Part shown: piece by piece, positions 26,006 through 33,337 of the stretch
Layout: every line of letters begins with the position of its first letter
Position numbering within the stretch: position 1 is the first letter of the stretch
Source: Sulfuricurvum sp. IAE1
GTDB taxonomy: Bacteria > Campylobacterota > Campylobacteria > Campylobacterales > Sulfurimonadaceae
NCBI RefSeq assembly: GCF_004347735.1
Contig: NZ_SLTI01000058.1
Coordinates: 62,001 to 126,000, forward strand
Direction of reading: 5' to 3'
DNA length: 64,000 bases
Notes under the pieces: generated by a model
What the model was told of the DNA's origin: nothing
Databases searched by the model: none
The model's input: only the letters and a program-made list of their open reading frames with translations
Translations under genes and position numbers: made by a program

Positions 26006-26521
26006 TTAGAGTCCCATCTCGTCTTTGAGCTGGGACGCCCACGCGCTGACGCGCGATTCGGTCAGTTCCTCCTGGTTAACGTTATCAAACGCCAGTCCGC
26101 AGAACTTCCCGTCCTTCTCGGCAAGCGAATATTCGTATTCGAACCCTACCGTCGGGGTAAAGCCGTAGGCCTCGGCCCCCAGCGAAGTAAACAGCTCGTG
26201 CATTTTTCCCAGCGCGCTGACGAAATGTTCGCCGTGGGTTTTCTGATCCCCCGCACCGAAGAACGCCACTTTTTTACCGCCCAGGTCGGGACGGTCGTTG
26301 GAGAGTTCGTAGAGGGGGTCGACCCAGTCGCGCTGCGGGTCTCCCTGCCCCCACGTCGACGATCCGATGAGAAGGACGTCGAACTCGTCGAACTGATCGA
26401 TCCCCTCAAAGTCCTCTTCCATATCGATGAGCTCGGAGCCTTTGAACTCCCCGGCGAGTTGTTCCGCCGCCTCCCGCGTGGCTCCCGTGCTGCTGCCAAA
26501 AAAAATCCCTATTTTTGCCAT
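26006..26521 (-). CDS. Long-chain flavodoxin, likely electron donor to nitrogenase (NifF role)
   Basis: A 171-residue FMN protein. The FMN phosphate loop is GIFFGSSTGATREAA; the isoalloxazine loops are GSSTWGQGDPQRDW and FGAGDQKTHGEHFVSALG. The 20-residue insertion typical of long-chain flavodoxins is present (GFTPTVGFEYEYSLAEKDGKFCGL region). Its place within the nif series argues for the NifF role, carrying electrons to the Fe protein, but a general flavodoxin (FldA) function cannot be excluded. Confidence 0.9.
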   Translation of the reverse strand: MAKIGIFFGSSTGATREAAEQLAGEFKGSELIDMEEDFEGIDQFDEFDVLLIGSSTWGQGDPQRDWVDPLYELSNDRPDLGGKKVAFFGAGDQKTHGEHFVSALGKMHELFTSLGAEAYGFTPTVGFEYEYSLAEKDGKFCGLAFDNVNQEELTESRVSAWASQLKDEMGL

Positions 26522-26531
26522 GATGTTCTCC

Positions 26532-26984
26532 TTATCCTTGTTTTACACACGGTTTGTATTGCTCGTAGATCGCGACCGCCGTTTCGAGCATCTTGTCCCC
26601 GTCCTCGAAAAGCGAGTCCAGCGTCCTGTAGCTGAATCGGTGGGCGTCCTTGAAGTACTTGTTGACGATGCATATACGGTCCGCGATAACCGCACAGCGG
26701 CCGAATCCTTCGTGACTCATCTCCATGATGACGTTGCAGACGACGCCCGTTTTGCGTTCGAACGACAACGCTACCGCTTTGTAGATCATTTTGATGTCGT
26801 TAATCATCATCTCGTCGATGTCGGCGATCAAAGGGATCTGTTTGAGTTCCTCTTTGGTCTTGACGTACTTTTTGACGAGCAGCTCCTCGTCAGGGATTTT
26901 GGCCCAGTTGCCGAATTGGTCCATCGCCCGCAGCTGCCGTACGATCTCGATCCCGAAATCGCTCAGTTTTGTTTCCGTTTCCAT
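26532..26984 (-). CDS. NifX-associated nitrogen fixation protein (DUF269)
   Basis: A 150-residue protein of the family found directly beside nifX in most diazotrophs; its exact role in FeMo-cofactor synthesis is unsettled. Seen: FGIEIVRQLRAMDQFGNWAK, then a helical middle (EELLVKKYVKTKEELKQIPL) and GFGRCAVIADRICIVNKYFKDAHRFSY, all typical. The start is ATG 26984 with a purine-rich GGGGGA upstream; in-frame sequence further up has no ribosome site. It follows nifX by 5 bp. Confidence 0.88.
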   Translation of the reverse strand: METETKLSDFGIEIVRQLRAMDQFGNWAKIPDEELLVKKYVKTKEELKQIPLIADIDEMMINDIKMIYKAVALSFERKTGVVCNVIMEMSHEGFGRCAVIADRICIVNKYFKDAHRFSYRTLDSLFEDGDKMLETAVAIYEQYKPCVKQG

Positions 26985-26989
26985 AATAA

Positions 26990-27442
26990 TTATTCCCCCT
27001 CTGCCCATCGGTCTTGCCGAATATCGTGTTCGGTCTGCATGTGGATGATCCTCTTGATCCACGGCGGCGGATTGGAGTTGATCATCGCCACGAGCGATTT
27101 GAGGATATCTTCGATCAACGTCGGTTCGTTCACTTTCATCGGATGGATCCCCGCACGGATCACCTTGGCCGCCGCCGTACCGCCGATACTCTCGCAATAC
27201 ATGATGTTAACCCCGCGCAGCGCACGGACGCGAAAGTCGGTCTTGTCGTCGTCCTCTATTCCCGTGGTATCGGTCTTGATAACCTCACAGAGCGAAAAAC
27301 CCTCTTTTGAGACGTTGTAGACGACAAATTCCCTGGCTCCGCCGAAATGGGCGTTGATCTCTTCCATGTCCTTGGTTGCAAAGGCAACTTTCATCGCGTC
27401 GTTCATCGACCGATCCCCTTCAACCGTAATTTTCGTATTCAT
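26990..27442 (-). CDS. nifX: FeMo-cofactor carrier NifX
   Basis: NifX carries cofactor precursors between NifB and the NifEN scaffold. The 150-residue protein has the dinitrogenase-cofactor-binding fold: MKVAFATKDMEEINAHFGGAREFVVYNV, DFRVRALRGVNIMYCESIGGTAAAKVIRAGIHPMKV. The His/Cys positions usual for cofactor contacts (AHFG, MYCE) are present. Start ATG 27442 with GGGGGAG. Lies 11 bp after nifN. Confidence 0.92.
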   Translation of the reverse strand: MNTKITVEGDRSMNDAMKVAFATKDMEEINAHFGGAREFVVYNVSKEGFSLCEVIKTDTTGIEDDDKTDFRVRALRGVNIMYCESIGGTAAAKVIRAGIHPMKVNEPTLIEDILKSLVAMINSNPPPWIKRIIHMQTEHDIRQDRWAEGE

Positions 27443-27453
27443 CTTCTCCCCCT

Positions 27454-28755
27454 TTAGGCGTGATGTTTGACGTGACGAAGAGCATTGGCGATCTCGAACA
27501 AAAAGTAGGTGCTACCCTCGTACAGCTGATCGTTTTTAAGCTGGTTTCCGAGCTCTTCGTAATTCGGGAATCCCCGGATGACAAGTGCCGTATGGGGATA
27601 GCTGTGCAAGATCCGTTCTGCATGAAAGTTACTGATGAGCAGGTCGGCGTTTTCGATATAGGATTCCGCGTCTTCGAGATCGCCGACGATCACCCGATCG
27701 GCTTCCACACTCTCCAGTACGGGGCTTGGCACCGTCGAAACCGCCAGATCGACCGTCCCCCCGACGCTGCAAAGCAGCGCGCAGATTCCGCTGAGCATGT
27801 CCGGCTCTCCCGTGACGACGAAATGGGACGTTCCGATCAGGAAATGGGTGTCGAGCATGGCATCTTGCAGACGGGACCGCCACCGTTTGATCGACGGTTT
27901 GGGTTCGGAGTGTCGCAGTTTCATCAGCGCGCCGACAAAATTGTCGCACCCTTCCAGCCCCATCACATGCTCGAAATGCAGGTGAAGGATGGAAGGATTT
28001 TTAGCTAGGAGCGCCGCCGCCGGTTTTTGCATCGACGCTCCTATCGATACGACGACCGACGCGGTGGCGAGGTCGCGCACCTCATTGACCGTTATCCCCC
28101 CGTTGGCGAGTTTCCCCTGACCCTCTTCCCAGTAGCCGTCCAGCGACGTCGAGATATCGGGCAGCGCACAGGTTTCGAATCCGAAGTCCCAGCAGAGGCA
28201 TTTGAGCTTTTCGACCTCGATGGGCTGCATACTGACGTGGGGCAACAGGACGAGCTTGTTTGGTTTTACTTCGGTAGCGGATCGGGTGAGCTGTTCGACG
28301 ATGGCGGTCGCGGTCAAAGCCCAGCCGCTCTCCATGCCACCCTCGTAATCGGGAGTGTTGACAAAGACGTAGGGGATCTCGATATGCGTCCCGACTCCGC
28401 GCACATCGTCCCCCTTGGTCTCGGTAAGCCCCGTCGTGTGCAAGCCGATCATGCTGGGGCGGAGGTTCTTCTCTTTTTCCGTAATGTTCTCGATCGCCAT
28501 CAGGATCGAATAATCCCCTCCGTCGAGTACGGCGGTGATGTCGCTGACCGAGGTGTTGCGCACGGCGATGGGTTCGTTGAAATGGCGGGTGAAAAAGACC
28601 TTGGTGTACGAGGCGCACCCCTGCGCGGCGTGCATCAGGGGCATACAGTCCTTGACCCCCAGAAACGCCAGGGTAGCGCCCATCGGCTGGGAGTGTTTGA
28701 TCGGGTTGACCTGCAATGGCTTGGAAGATGGAGGAATAATGCGGTGCGGTTCCAT
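27454..28755 (-). CDS. nifN: FeMo-cofactor assembly scaffold subunit NifN
   Basis: Beta subunit of the NifEN scaffold where the nitrogenase cofactor is matured; homologous to NifK. The 433 residues begin with NPIKHSQPMGATLAFLGVKDCMPLMHAAQGCASYTKVFFTRHF, the classical NifN N-terminal stretch with cluster Cys residues; VLDGGDYSILMAIENITEK and GLTETKGDDVRGV follow. AAGGAG sits at 28766-28761 and a sigma-54-type promoter at 28796-28781. It heads the nifN-nifX-(nifX-assoc.)-flavodoxin-nifW-nifZ-ferredoxin series. nifE is not adjacent: mdaB lies between on the other strand. Confidence 0.94.
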   Translation of the reverse strand: MEPHRIIPPSSKPLQVNPIKHSQPMGATLAFLGVKDCMPLMHAAQGCASYTKVFFTRHFNEPIAVRNTSVSDITAVLDGGDYSILMAIENITEKEKNLRPSMIGLHTTGLTETKGDDVRGVGTHIEIPYVFVNTPDYEGGMESGWALTATAIVEQLTRSATEVKPNKLVLLPHVSMQPIEVEKLKCLCWDFGFETCALPDISTSLDGYWEEGQGKLANGGITVNEVRDLATASVVVSIGASMQKPAAALLAKNPSILHLHFEHVMGLEGCDNFVGALMKLRHSEPKPSIKRWRSRLQDAMLDTHFLIGTSHFVVTGEPDMLSGICALLCSVGGTVDLAVSTVPSPVLESVEADRVIVGDLEDAESYIENADLLISNFHAERILHSYPHTALVIRGFPNYEELGNQLKNDQLYEGSTYFLFEIANALRHVKHHA

Positions 28756-28780
28756 GACAACTCCTTGTTATCATGGAAAA

Positions 28781-28796
28781 TGCAAGTTTTGTGCGA
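28781..28796 (-). promoter_or_regulatory. Sigma-54-type -24/-12 promoter for nifN
   Basis: In minus orientation TCGCAC-N5-TTGCA, the spacing of the consensus TGGCAC-N5-TTGCA with one mismatch in the -24 element. Transcription would start near 28771, just before the nifN ribosome site. The nifE promoter has the same TCGCA start. Confidence 0.65.
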
Positions 28797-28825
28797 GAAA
28801 GGTGCAATTGATAGGTTTATCCCCT

Positions 28826-28886
28826 TTAATCGCATCAATATCTGATATGATTAATACAAATCACCTCATAAATTGATACGATTAAT
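28826..28886. promoter_or_regulatory. Operator: 29-bp inverted repeat plus third half-site, nifN-mdaB gap
   Basis: TTAATCGCATCA (28826-28837) is mirrored by TGATATGATTAA (28843-28854) with 10 of 12 positions matching, and TGATACGATTAAT repeats at 28874-28886, 31 bp after the right arm. A weaker copy (TGATAGGTTTAT) begins at 28809. The half-site consensus is TGATnnGATTAA. It lies upstream of the mdaB -10 box (28926) and of the nifN sigma-54 promoter, so it could serve either gene. No NifA-type TGT-N10-ACA site was seen. Confidence 0.6.
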
Positions 28887-28925
28887 CCAAATACAATGCA
28901 AAATCTCCCGTTTACCCTATCGTTG

Positions 28926-28931
28926 TACAAT
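28926..28931 (+). promoter_or_regulatory. Putative -10 box (TGTACAAT) for mdaB
   Basis: TACAAT preceded by TG, 32 bp before the ATG at 28964. Confidence 0.45.
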
Positions 28932-28963
28932 TAATTTCATACACTCATCTTAGGAACCATTCC

Positions 28964-29545
28964 ATGAAACACGTCCTTCTTCTAAACCTTCACCAAAAAT
29001 ACGAAGGGTTCGCCAACGGCAATCTCACCCGCGACCTCCTTAGCACCGCCAAAGCGTATTTTGCCGCCAACGGCTATGAGATCAAAGAGAGCGTTATCGA
29101 AGAGGGCTACGACATTGCCAGCGAGCTCGAAAAATTCAAATGGGCCGACCTGTTTTTCGTCCAGTCCCCCGTCTACTGGATGGGACTGCCGTGGCTGGGG
29201 AAAAAGTACCTCGATGAGATCCTCTCGGGGGGCAACGGCACGGTGACGTTCGTCAACGACGGGCGGGCGAACGGAGGGGCATACGGCAGCGGCGGTCTGA
29301 TGAAAGAAAAACGCTACATGCTCAGTTTTACCTATAACTGCCCTCCGAGCGAATTTGACAATCCGAATGGTTTTTTCGAGGGGCTCAGCCTCGATCAGGC
29401 AAACGTCGCCCTCCACAAAGCGTTCCAGTTCTGCGGGGCGCAGCCCTACCGCAGCTACTCGGTCCACAACGTCTACGGGGCCGATTTCAGCATCGACGCC
29501 GCATTGGACGGCCTGCGCCGCAGACTCAGCGAGAACTTCTCCTAA
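28964..29545 (+). CDS. mdaB: NAD(P)H quinone reductase, MdaB type
   Basis: A 193-residue flavodoxin-fold FAD enzyme that reduces quinones by two electrons and so avoids superoxide formation; in Helicobacter MdaB protects from oxidative stress. Seen: LLLNLHQKYEGFANGNLTRDL, FFVQSPVYWMGLPWLGKKYLDEIL and AYGSGGLMKEKRYMLSFTYNCP, all typical of MdaB. It lies antisense between nifE and nifN, its stop overlapping the nifE stop by 4 bp, with its own -10 box and an upstream operator. An association with protection of nitrogenase is an inference. Confidence 0.9.
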   Translation: MKHVLLLNLHQKYEGFANGNLTRDLLSTAKAYFAANGYEIKESVIEEGYDIASELEKFKWADLFFVQSPVYWMGLPWLGKKYLDEILSGGNGTVTFVNDGRANGGAYGSGGLMKEKRYMLSFTYNCPPSEFDNPNGFFEGLSLDQANVALHKAFQFCGAQPYRSYSVHNVYGADFSIDAALDGLRRRLSENFS

Positions 29546-30903
29546 TCCGCCTCCCACGGCGCGGGACGCCCGACGTTGGCAAATACCGGGTTGCGAAACG
29601 CGTATTTGAGCTCTTCGGCGAGGTTTAGAAGTCCCTCGTATCCTCCGTAACTCGTTTTTTTCTCCTGGTTGACGTCGATGAAACTGATTTTCTTCTTGAT
29701 AGCCGTATAGAGGCTCCGTCCCCCGGCGAGGAGGATATGGGCCCCCGTAGAGTCGATCACCCTGGCCTGTTCGGCGGCGGGTTTGGTCATCAGTATCCCA
29801 TCGGGTCCCAGGTATTCGCGCGCCTTGTCAATGTCGTCCTGAGTCGATTTAGCGATGCTCGTCGCGACCACTTCGATCCCCAAATCCTGAAGCCCCGACG
29901 CGATCGACCACGCCTTGTTACCCCCGGTGTTCAGAACCGCCTTTTTCCCGGCGAACAGTTCACGATACGGGCGAAGTTTCGTTTCGAGTTCGGCTTCGGC
30001 CTGAGCAATCACCTCTTCGGCACGGGCGATGAGTTCGGGGGCTCCCAGCGCACGGACGATTTCGCGGATCGCGAACGTCGTGTCCCGTTTTCCGTAAAAG
30101 GAGATGGAGATCCAGGGGATGCCGTAACGCTCCTCCATTTTCCGTGTAAGGGTGATAAGCGACTTGGCGCAGACGATGACGTTGAGGCGGGCGCGGTGGG
30201 CACATCGTATGTCTCCCACCCTCCCGTCGCCGCTTAGCGAGCTCAACACCCGTATGCCGATTTTCTCGAAGAGAGGGAGATACTGCCACATATCCCCCGT
30301 GACGTTATAGTCGCCGATGAGGTTGATGTCGTAAGGGGTTGTAGTTTCGGGTTCTTTGGTGCCGATGAGGTGTTCGAGTACCGCTTCGCCCGCCAGCCGC
30401 GACCCGAGATTTTTACTCCCCACAAATCCGGGTGCATGGACGGGAACGATTGGGATGCCGTGACGCTCAGACCCTTTTTTGCAGGTCATGTCGATGTCAT
30501 CCCCGACCAGTGCCGTTACACAGGTCGAATAAACGAAAATCGCCTCGGGACTGTAGTGCTGCACGATATAGTCGATCGAATCGCCCAGTCGTTTGTCGCC
30601 GCCGAAAATGACGTCATTGGTCGTGATCCCCGTCGTAAAGCCCATCTGGGTATGGTCGCGTCCCGCGTACGACGTTTTTGTCTCGCGGGTCTCCCACGAC
30701 GCCCCGAGGCACGTCTGGGGACCGTGGACGAGATGAACGGCGTCGGCGTAAGGAAAGAGCGATATCTGCGCACCGTCGAAGGCGCATCCTCCTGCGGCAA
30801 GTCCCGGTTTTGGCTTGTCGCACCCTTCTCCTGGTTTTTTGTTCTTGCTGTGGGAACAGGCGCTCTCGTTCATGAGTTCTTTGATCTTGGCACGGCTGAC
30901 CAT
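29542..30903 (-). CDS. nifE: FeMo-cofactor assembly scaffold subunit NifE
   Basis: Alpha subunit of the NifEN scaffold, homologous to NifD. The start at 30903 is fixed by AAGGAG at 30915-30910 and by a sigma-54-type promoter whose predicted start point lies downstream of the alternative ATG at 30939. The 453-residue protein shows the Cys residues that hold the scaffold clusters (GGCAFDGAQISLFPYADAVHLVHGPQTCLGASWETR and YSTCVTALVGDDI) and the NifE-type GNYNVTGDMWQ-like segment (GDYNVTGDMWQYLPLF). NifH, NifD and NifK are not in the window. Confidence 0.95.
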   Translation of the reverse strand: MVSRAKIKELMNESACSHSKNKKPGEGCDKPKPGLAAGGCAFDGAQISLFPYADAVHLVHGPQTCLGASWETRETKTSYAGRDHTQMGFTTGITTNDVIFGGDKRLGDSIDYIVQHYSPEAIFVYSTCVTALVGDDIDMTCKKGSERHGIPIVPVHAPGFVGSKNLGSRLAGEAVLEHLIGTKEPETTTPYDINLIGDYNVTGDMWQYLPLFEKIGIRVLSSLSGDGRVGDIRCAHRARLNVIVCAKSLITLTRKMEERYGIPWISISFYGKRDTTFAIREIVRALGAPELIARAEEVIAQAEAELETKLRPYRELFAGKKAVLNTGGNKAWSIASGLQDLGIEVVATSIAKSTQDDIDKAREYLGPDGILMTKPAAEQARVIDSTGAHILLAGGRSLYTAIKKKISFIDVNQEKKTSYGGYEGLLNLAEELKYAFRNPVFANVGRPAPWEAD

Positions 30904-30934
30904 GGTAGGCTCCTTGCGTGAAGTCTTTACCGTA

Positions 30935-30950
30935 TGCAAATTTCATGCGA
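30935..30950 (-). promoter_or_regulatory. Sigma-54-type -24/-12 promoter for nifE
   Basis: In minus orientation TCGCAT-N5-TTGCA, correct spacing for RpoN. Predicted transcription start near 30924, 21 bp before the chosen nifE ATG. It shares TCGCA and TTGCA with the nifN site. Confidence 0.62.
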
Positions 30951-31024
30951 TCTCAACGTTTCTTTAAGGATCGGGGAGTACCATTTATTTGTTTCGATAA
31001 TTTTCGTATCGCAGGAGGGCGCAG

Positions 31025-31450
31025 ATGGAACACGCAGGGAAACGGATCATTGCCGCCGATATGGGCGGCCTTAAAAGCTACAGAGTCGATTATATTTCCG
31101 AAACGGGGCGTTATCATATAGAAGCGCTGGAAGATATCGATTACATCGAAGGGCGCAAGAAAACCGGGGATCTTCTGAGTGACGACCGCGGTAATTTCCA
31201 GCACTCGAGCGGAGAGAACCACACACTGGAGCATCACGTCGAACAAGAACTGGTGCGTACCGTTGCCGGAGACATTTCGAAACTCCTCGCCGACTCGGAA
31301 CCGGGATCGTGTTATCTGGCGTTTCCTGCCAGACACCATGACGAACTTGTCGCAGCCCTCTCCGAAACGGCCCGCAAGGCGGTTGGCAAATCCGTAAGCG
31401 CCAATTTGCGCAAATGTCCCGCAGGAGAGCTGTTAAAGCATTTTTCCTGA
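31025..31450 (+). CDS. Host-attachment-like protein (baeRF superfamily)
   Basis: A 141-residue cytoplasmic protein of the kind annotated as 'host attachment protein', related to archaeo-eukaryotic release-factor domains. Seen: RIIAADMGGLKSYRVDYI at the N-terminus, a DLLSDDRGNFQHSSGE segment, HHVEQELVRTVAGDISKLLAD and CYLAFPARHHDELVAALSETARKAVG, which fit the family pattern of an alternating alpha/beta fold with a central H-x-x-E-Q helix. The biochemical role is unknown. GGAGG lies 9 bp before the ATG. Divergent from nifE; convergent with the methyltransferase. Confidence 0.72.
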   Translation: MEHAGKRIIAADMGGLKSYRVDYISETGRYHIEALEDIDYIEGRKKTGDLLSDDRGNFQHSSGENHTLEHHVEQELVRTVAGDISKLLADSEPGSCYLAFPARHHDELVAALSETARKAVGKSVSANLRKCPAGELLKHFS

Positions 31451-31453
31451 TAA

Positions 31454-32056
31454 TCAGAGTTTCGTAGCGGTCATCAGAAAAACGGGATAGTTTTTCCCCT
31501 CTTTCTCGATCGTACAGGCGGTATGGAACCGTACATTTGAAAATCCCGCTTCTTCAGCCGTTTCGCGCAGTTTTTCACGGTCAAATCCCAGATGAAACAC
31601 CCCTTCGTTGCCGTGCGAATGGAACGTCCCGTCTTCGGCATCGAGATCGGCGATCGCAACAAACCCGTCTCGCTTGATGTGCTTGCGAAATGCACGGAAT
31701 AGCGCTGCGGTATCCTCGACATGGTGCATCGCCATCGAGCTTACGATCCCCTCGAACGTCCGATCCAGCGGTTCGTTGAGCAGATCGGCGCATACGGTTT
31801 CCATCCGTAATTGCGGCGTATTTTTGGCGGCGGCCTGTTCAAGCATTTTTTCGGAAAGGTCGACTCCGGTCACCGATCGCACCTGCGGGGCGATGCGAAA
31901 TCCCAGCAGTCCCGTGCCGCAGCCGAAATCGAGAATATCCATGTGCCCAAGCAGCGCAATGCGGCTTGCGATGGTCTGAAAAACCGATTCGGCGATGAAT
32001 CGACGCATATCCCCTTTATCCCAGTTTTCCGCCGCACGGTCGAAACGCTCCGTCAT
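31454..32056 (-). CDS. Class I SAM-dependent methyltransferase
   Basis: A 200-residue soluble methyltransferase. The SAM site is ILDFGCGTGLLGFRIAP (motif I) with VTGVDLSEKMLEQA (motif II), and IVSSMAMHHVEDTAALFRAF is the post-motif characteristic of UbiE/methyltransf_11-type enzymes. The start is ATG 32056, with GAGGGGGGA upstream; the in-frame ATG at 32095 lacks a site. Substrate unknown (small molecule or quinone-like). Convergent with the host-attachment-like gene and divergent from the first chemosensory operon. Confidence 0.88.
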   Translation of the reverse strand: MTERFDRAAENWDKGDMRRFIAESVFQTIASRIALLGHMDILDFGCGTGLLGFRIAPQVRSVTGVDLSEKMLEQAAAKNTPQLRMETVCADLLNEPLDRTFEGIVSSMAMHHVEDTAALFRAFRKHIKRDGFVAIADLDAEDGTFHSHGNEGVFHLGFDREKLRETAEEAGFSNVRFHTACTIEKEGKNYPVFLMTATKL

Positions 32057-32130
32057 CGTATCCCCCCTCTTTTTACTCGCCGCATTATGAACCAAAAAGA
32101 TGAAAAAATCAACGCCGCCCGCCGCCGAAA

Positions 32131-32164
32131 TTGCAACACAGTTGCGACACTATAGTGGCACAAT
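32131..32164 (+). promoter_or_regulatory. 11-bp direct-repeat promoter box, copy 1 (receiver/chemoreceptor operon)
   Basis: TTGCAACACAG then TTGCGACACTA, 11 bp apart, followed 16 nt after the second TGC by the -10-like CACAAT (32159-32164). It lies 46 bp before the start at 32210. Confidence 0.75.
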
Positions 32165-32209
32165 GCCTTCCATGATCCGTATTATTTTCAATTATCAAGG
32201 AATGGCCGA

Positions 32210-33322
32210 ATGGATTACAGCTTTGTAGCCAAACATCTCAAAGAGATCGGATTTGAGATGCGACTGCTGCTTGTAGAGGACGATCCCCTACTCCAAAAAC
32301 AACTGCAATCTTTTTTACAGCGTTTTTTTAAAACCATCGACATCGCCTCCGACGGCGTCGAAGCGATCATGCTTTATCAGGCCAATCCCTACGATCTGGT
32401 CGTGACCGATTTGACAATGCCCGTCATGAGCGGAACCGAACTGGCCGCAAACATCCGCGAGCTGAACCCACGCCAGCGTATCGTCATCATATCCGGGGAT
32501 TCGGGAACCGAACGGCTGCTGGAACTCATCAACATCGGGATCGACGCGTTTATCGTCAAACCGCTGAAGATGAATGAAGTCCTGATCCATCTGGAAAGAA
32601 CGTGCCAGGCGGTGTACGATCAGAAAATGCTCGATTATTTCAGCACGATGCTCGAAGAATCGAACCGCGAACTGCGCGAAGCGAATCTCGAACTCAGCTG
32701 CGCTCTCGACGAATACAAGCGCGATAAGCGCAACGCTTCCAAGGAACCCCGCACCGAAACCGTTCAGACCTTCATTCCCCCACAGACGTGCGAGCTTTAC
32801 AATGATCTCGGAGCCGGTCGGGAACTCAACGAAAGCGAAAAGGTGATGCTCTACACCCGCAACGAAAAGACAAGTGCCGAAGAGTTTCACAGCGCCTACC
32901 CGCTTGAACTGGACAAAACCGACGAAGAGCTGGAGCTGCTCGAAGACAGTTTTCACCTCCTGCTTACCAATGCCGAGCGCAACGCCACACAAGAAACCCT
33001 CTCGAAGCTAACCGATATTTTACGCGATTACGCGCGGGAAATCGAACTTATCCCCCAGTTCGGAGCCCTCTCCTACGGGATCCAGCAACTGGCCAGAACG
33101 TTTGAATCGGTGGACGATCCGGGAAAACTCCCCGGGATCATGCCGATGCTCTCCTCGCTCTTCGACAACCTCGAGCGATGGCGCAAAGAGGTGCTGCATT
33201 ACCGGCGTGCCGAGGACATTCACTATCTGGACAATTCGCTCATCAGCGACGCTCTTAGCCTTGAGGGGCTTTTGAGCAACCAACACGCGGTCTCTTCGGA
33301 TAACGACATCGAATTATTCTAA
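32210..33322 (+). CDS. Response regulator with helical output domain
   Basis: A 370-residue cytoplasmic receiver protein. The receiver domain (about 17-135) has the acidic pocket VEDD, phospho-acceptor Asp67 in VVTDLTMPVMSG, the SGDSG switch region and VKPLK lysine. A coiled coil follows (NRELREANLELSCALDEYK), then a helical C-terminal domain (about 240-355) that I do not recognise. There is no DNA-binding or catalytic output domain. The C-terminus ends DNDIELF, resembling the tails of CheZ and CheD further on. A later ATG (32258) begins the receiver exactly, but 32210 fits the promoter. The chemoreceptor starts 15 bp after. Confidence 0.85.
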   Translation: MDYSFVAKHLKEIGFEMRLLLVEDDPLLQKQLQSFLQRFFKTIDIASDGVEAIMLYQANPYDLVVTDLTMPVMSGTELAANIRELNPRQRIVIISGDSGTERLLELINIGIDAFIVKPLKMNEVLIHLERTCQAVYDQKMLDYFSTMLEESNRELREANLELSCALDEYKRDKRNASKEPRTETVQTFIPPQTCELYNDLGAGRELNESEKVMLYTRNEKTSAEEFHSAYPLELDKTDEELELLEDSFHLLLTNAERNATQETLSKLTDILRDYAREIELIPQFGALSYGIQQLARTFESVDDPGKLPGIMPMLSSLFDNLERWRKEVLHYRRAEDIHYLDNSLISDALSLEGLLSNQHAVSSDNDIELF

Positions 33323-33337
33323 CACAAGGATTCGGCA

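Noticed and set aside
30951-31024. NifA upstream activator site (TGT-N10-ACA) for nifE
   Set aside because: No such spacing was found by eye here or in the nifN-mdaB gap; only a short CGATA/TATCG palindrome is present.
32156-32176. TGGCAC-like start of a sigma-54 promoter overlapping box copy 1
   Set aside because: The -12 part (TTGC) is missing at the right distance, and the TGGCAC falls in the spacer before the -10 of the repeat box.
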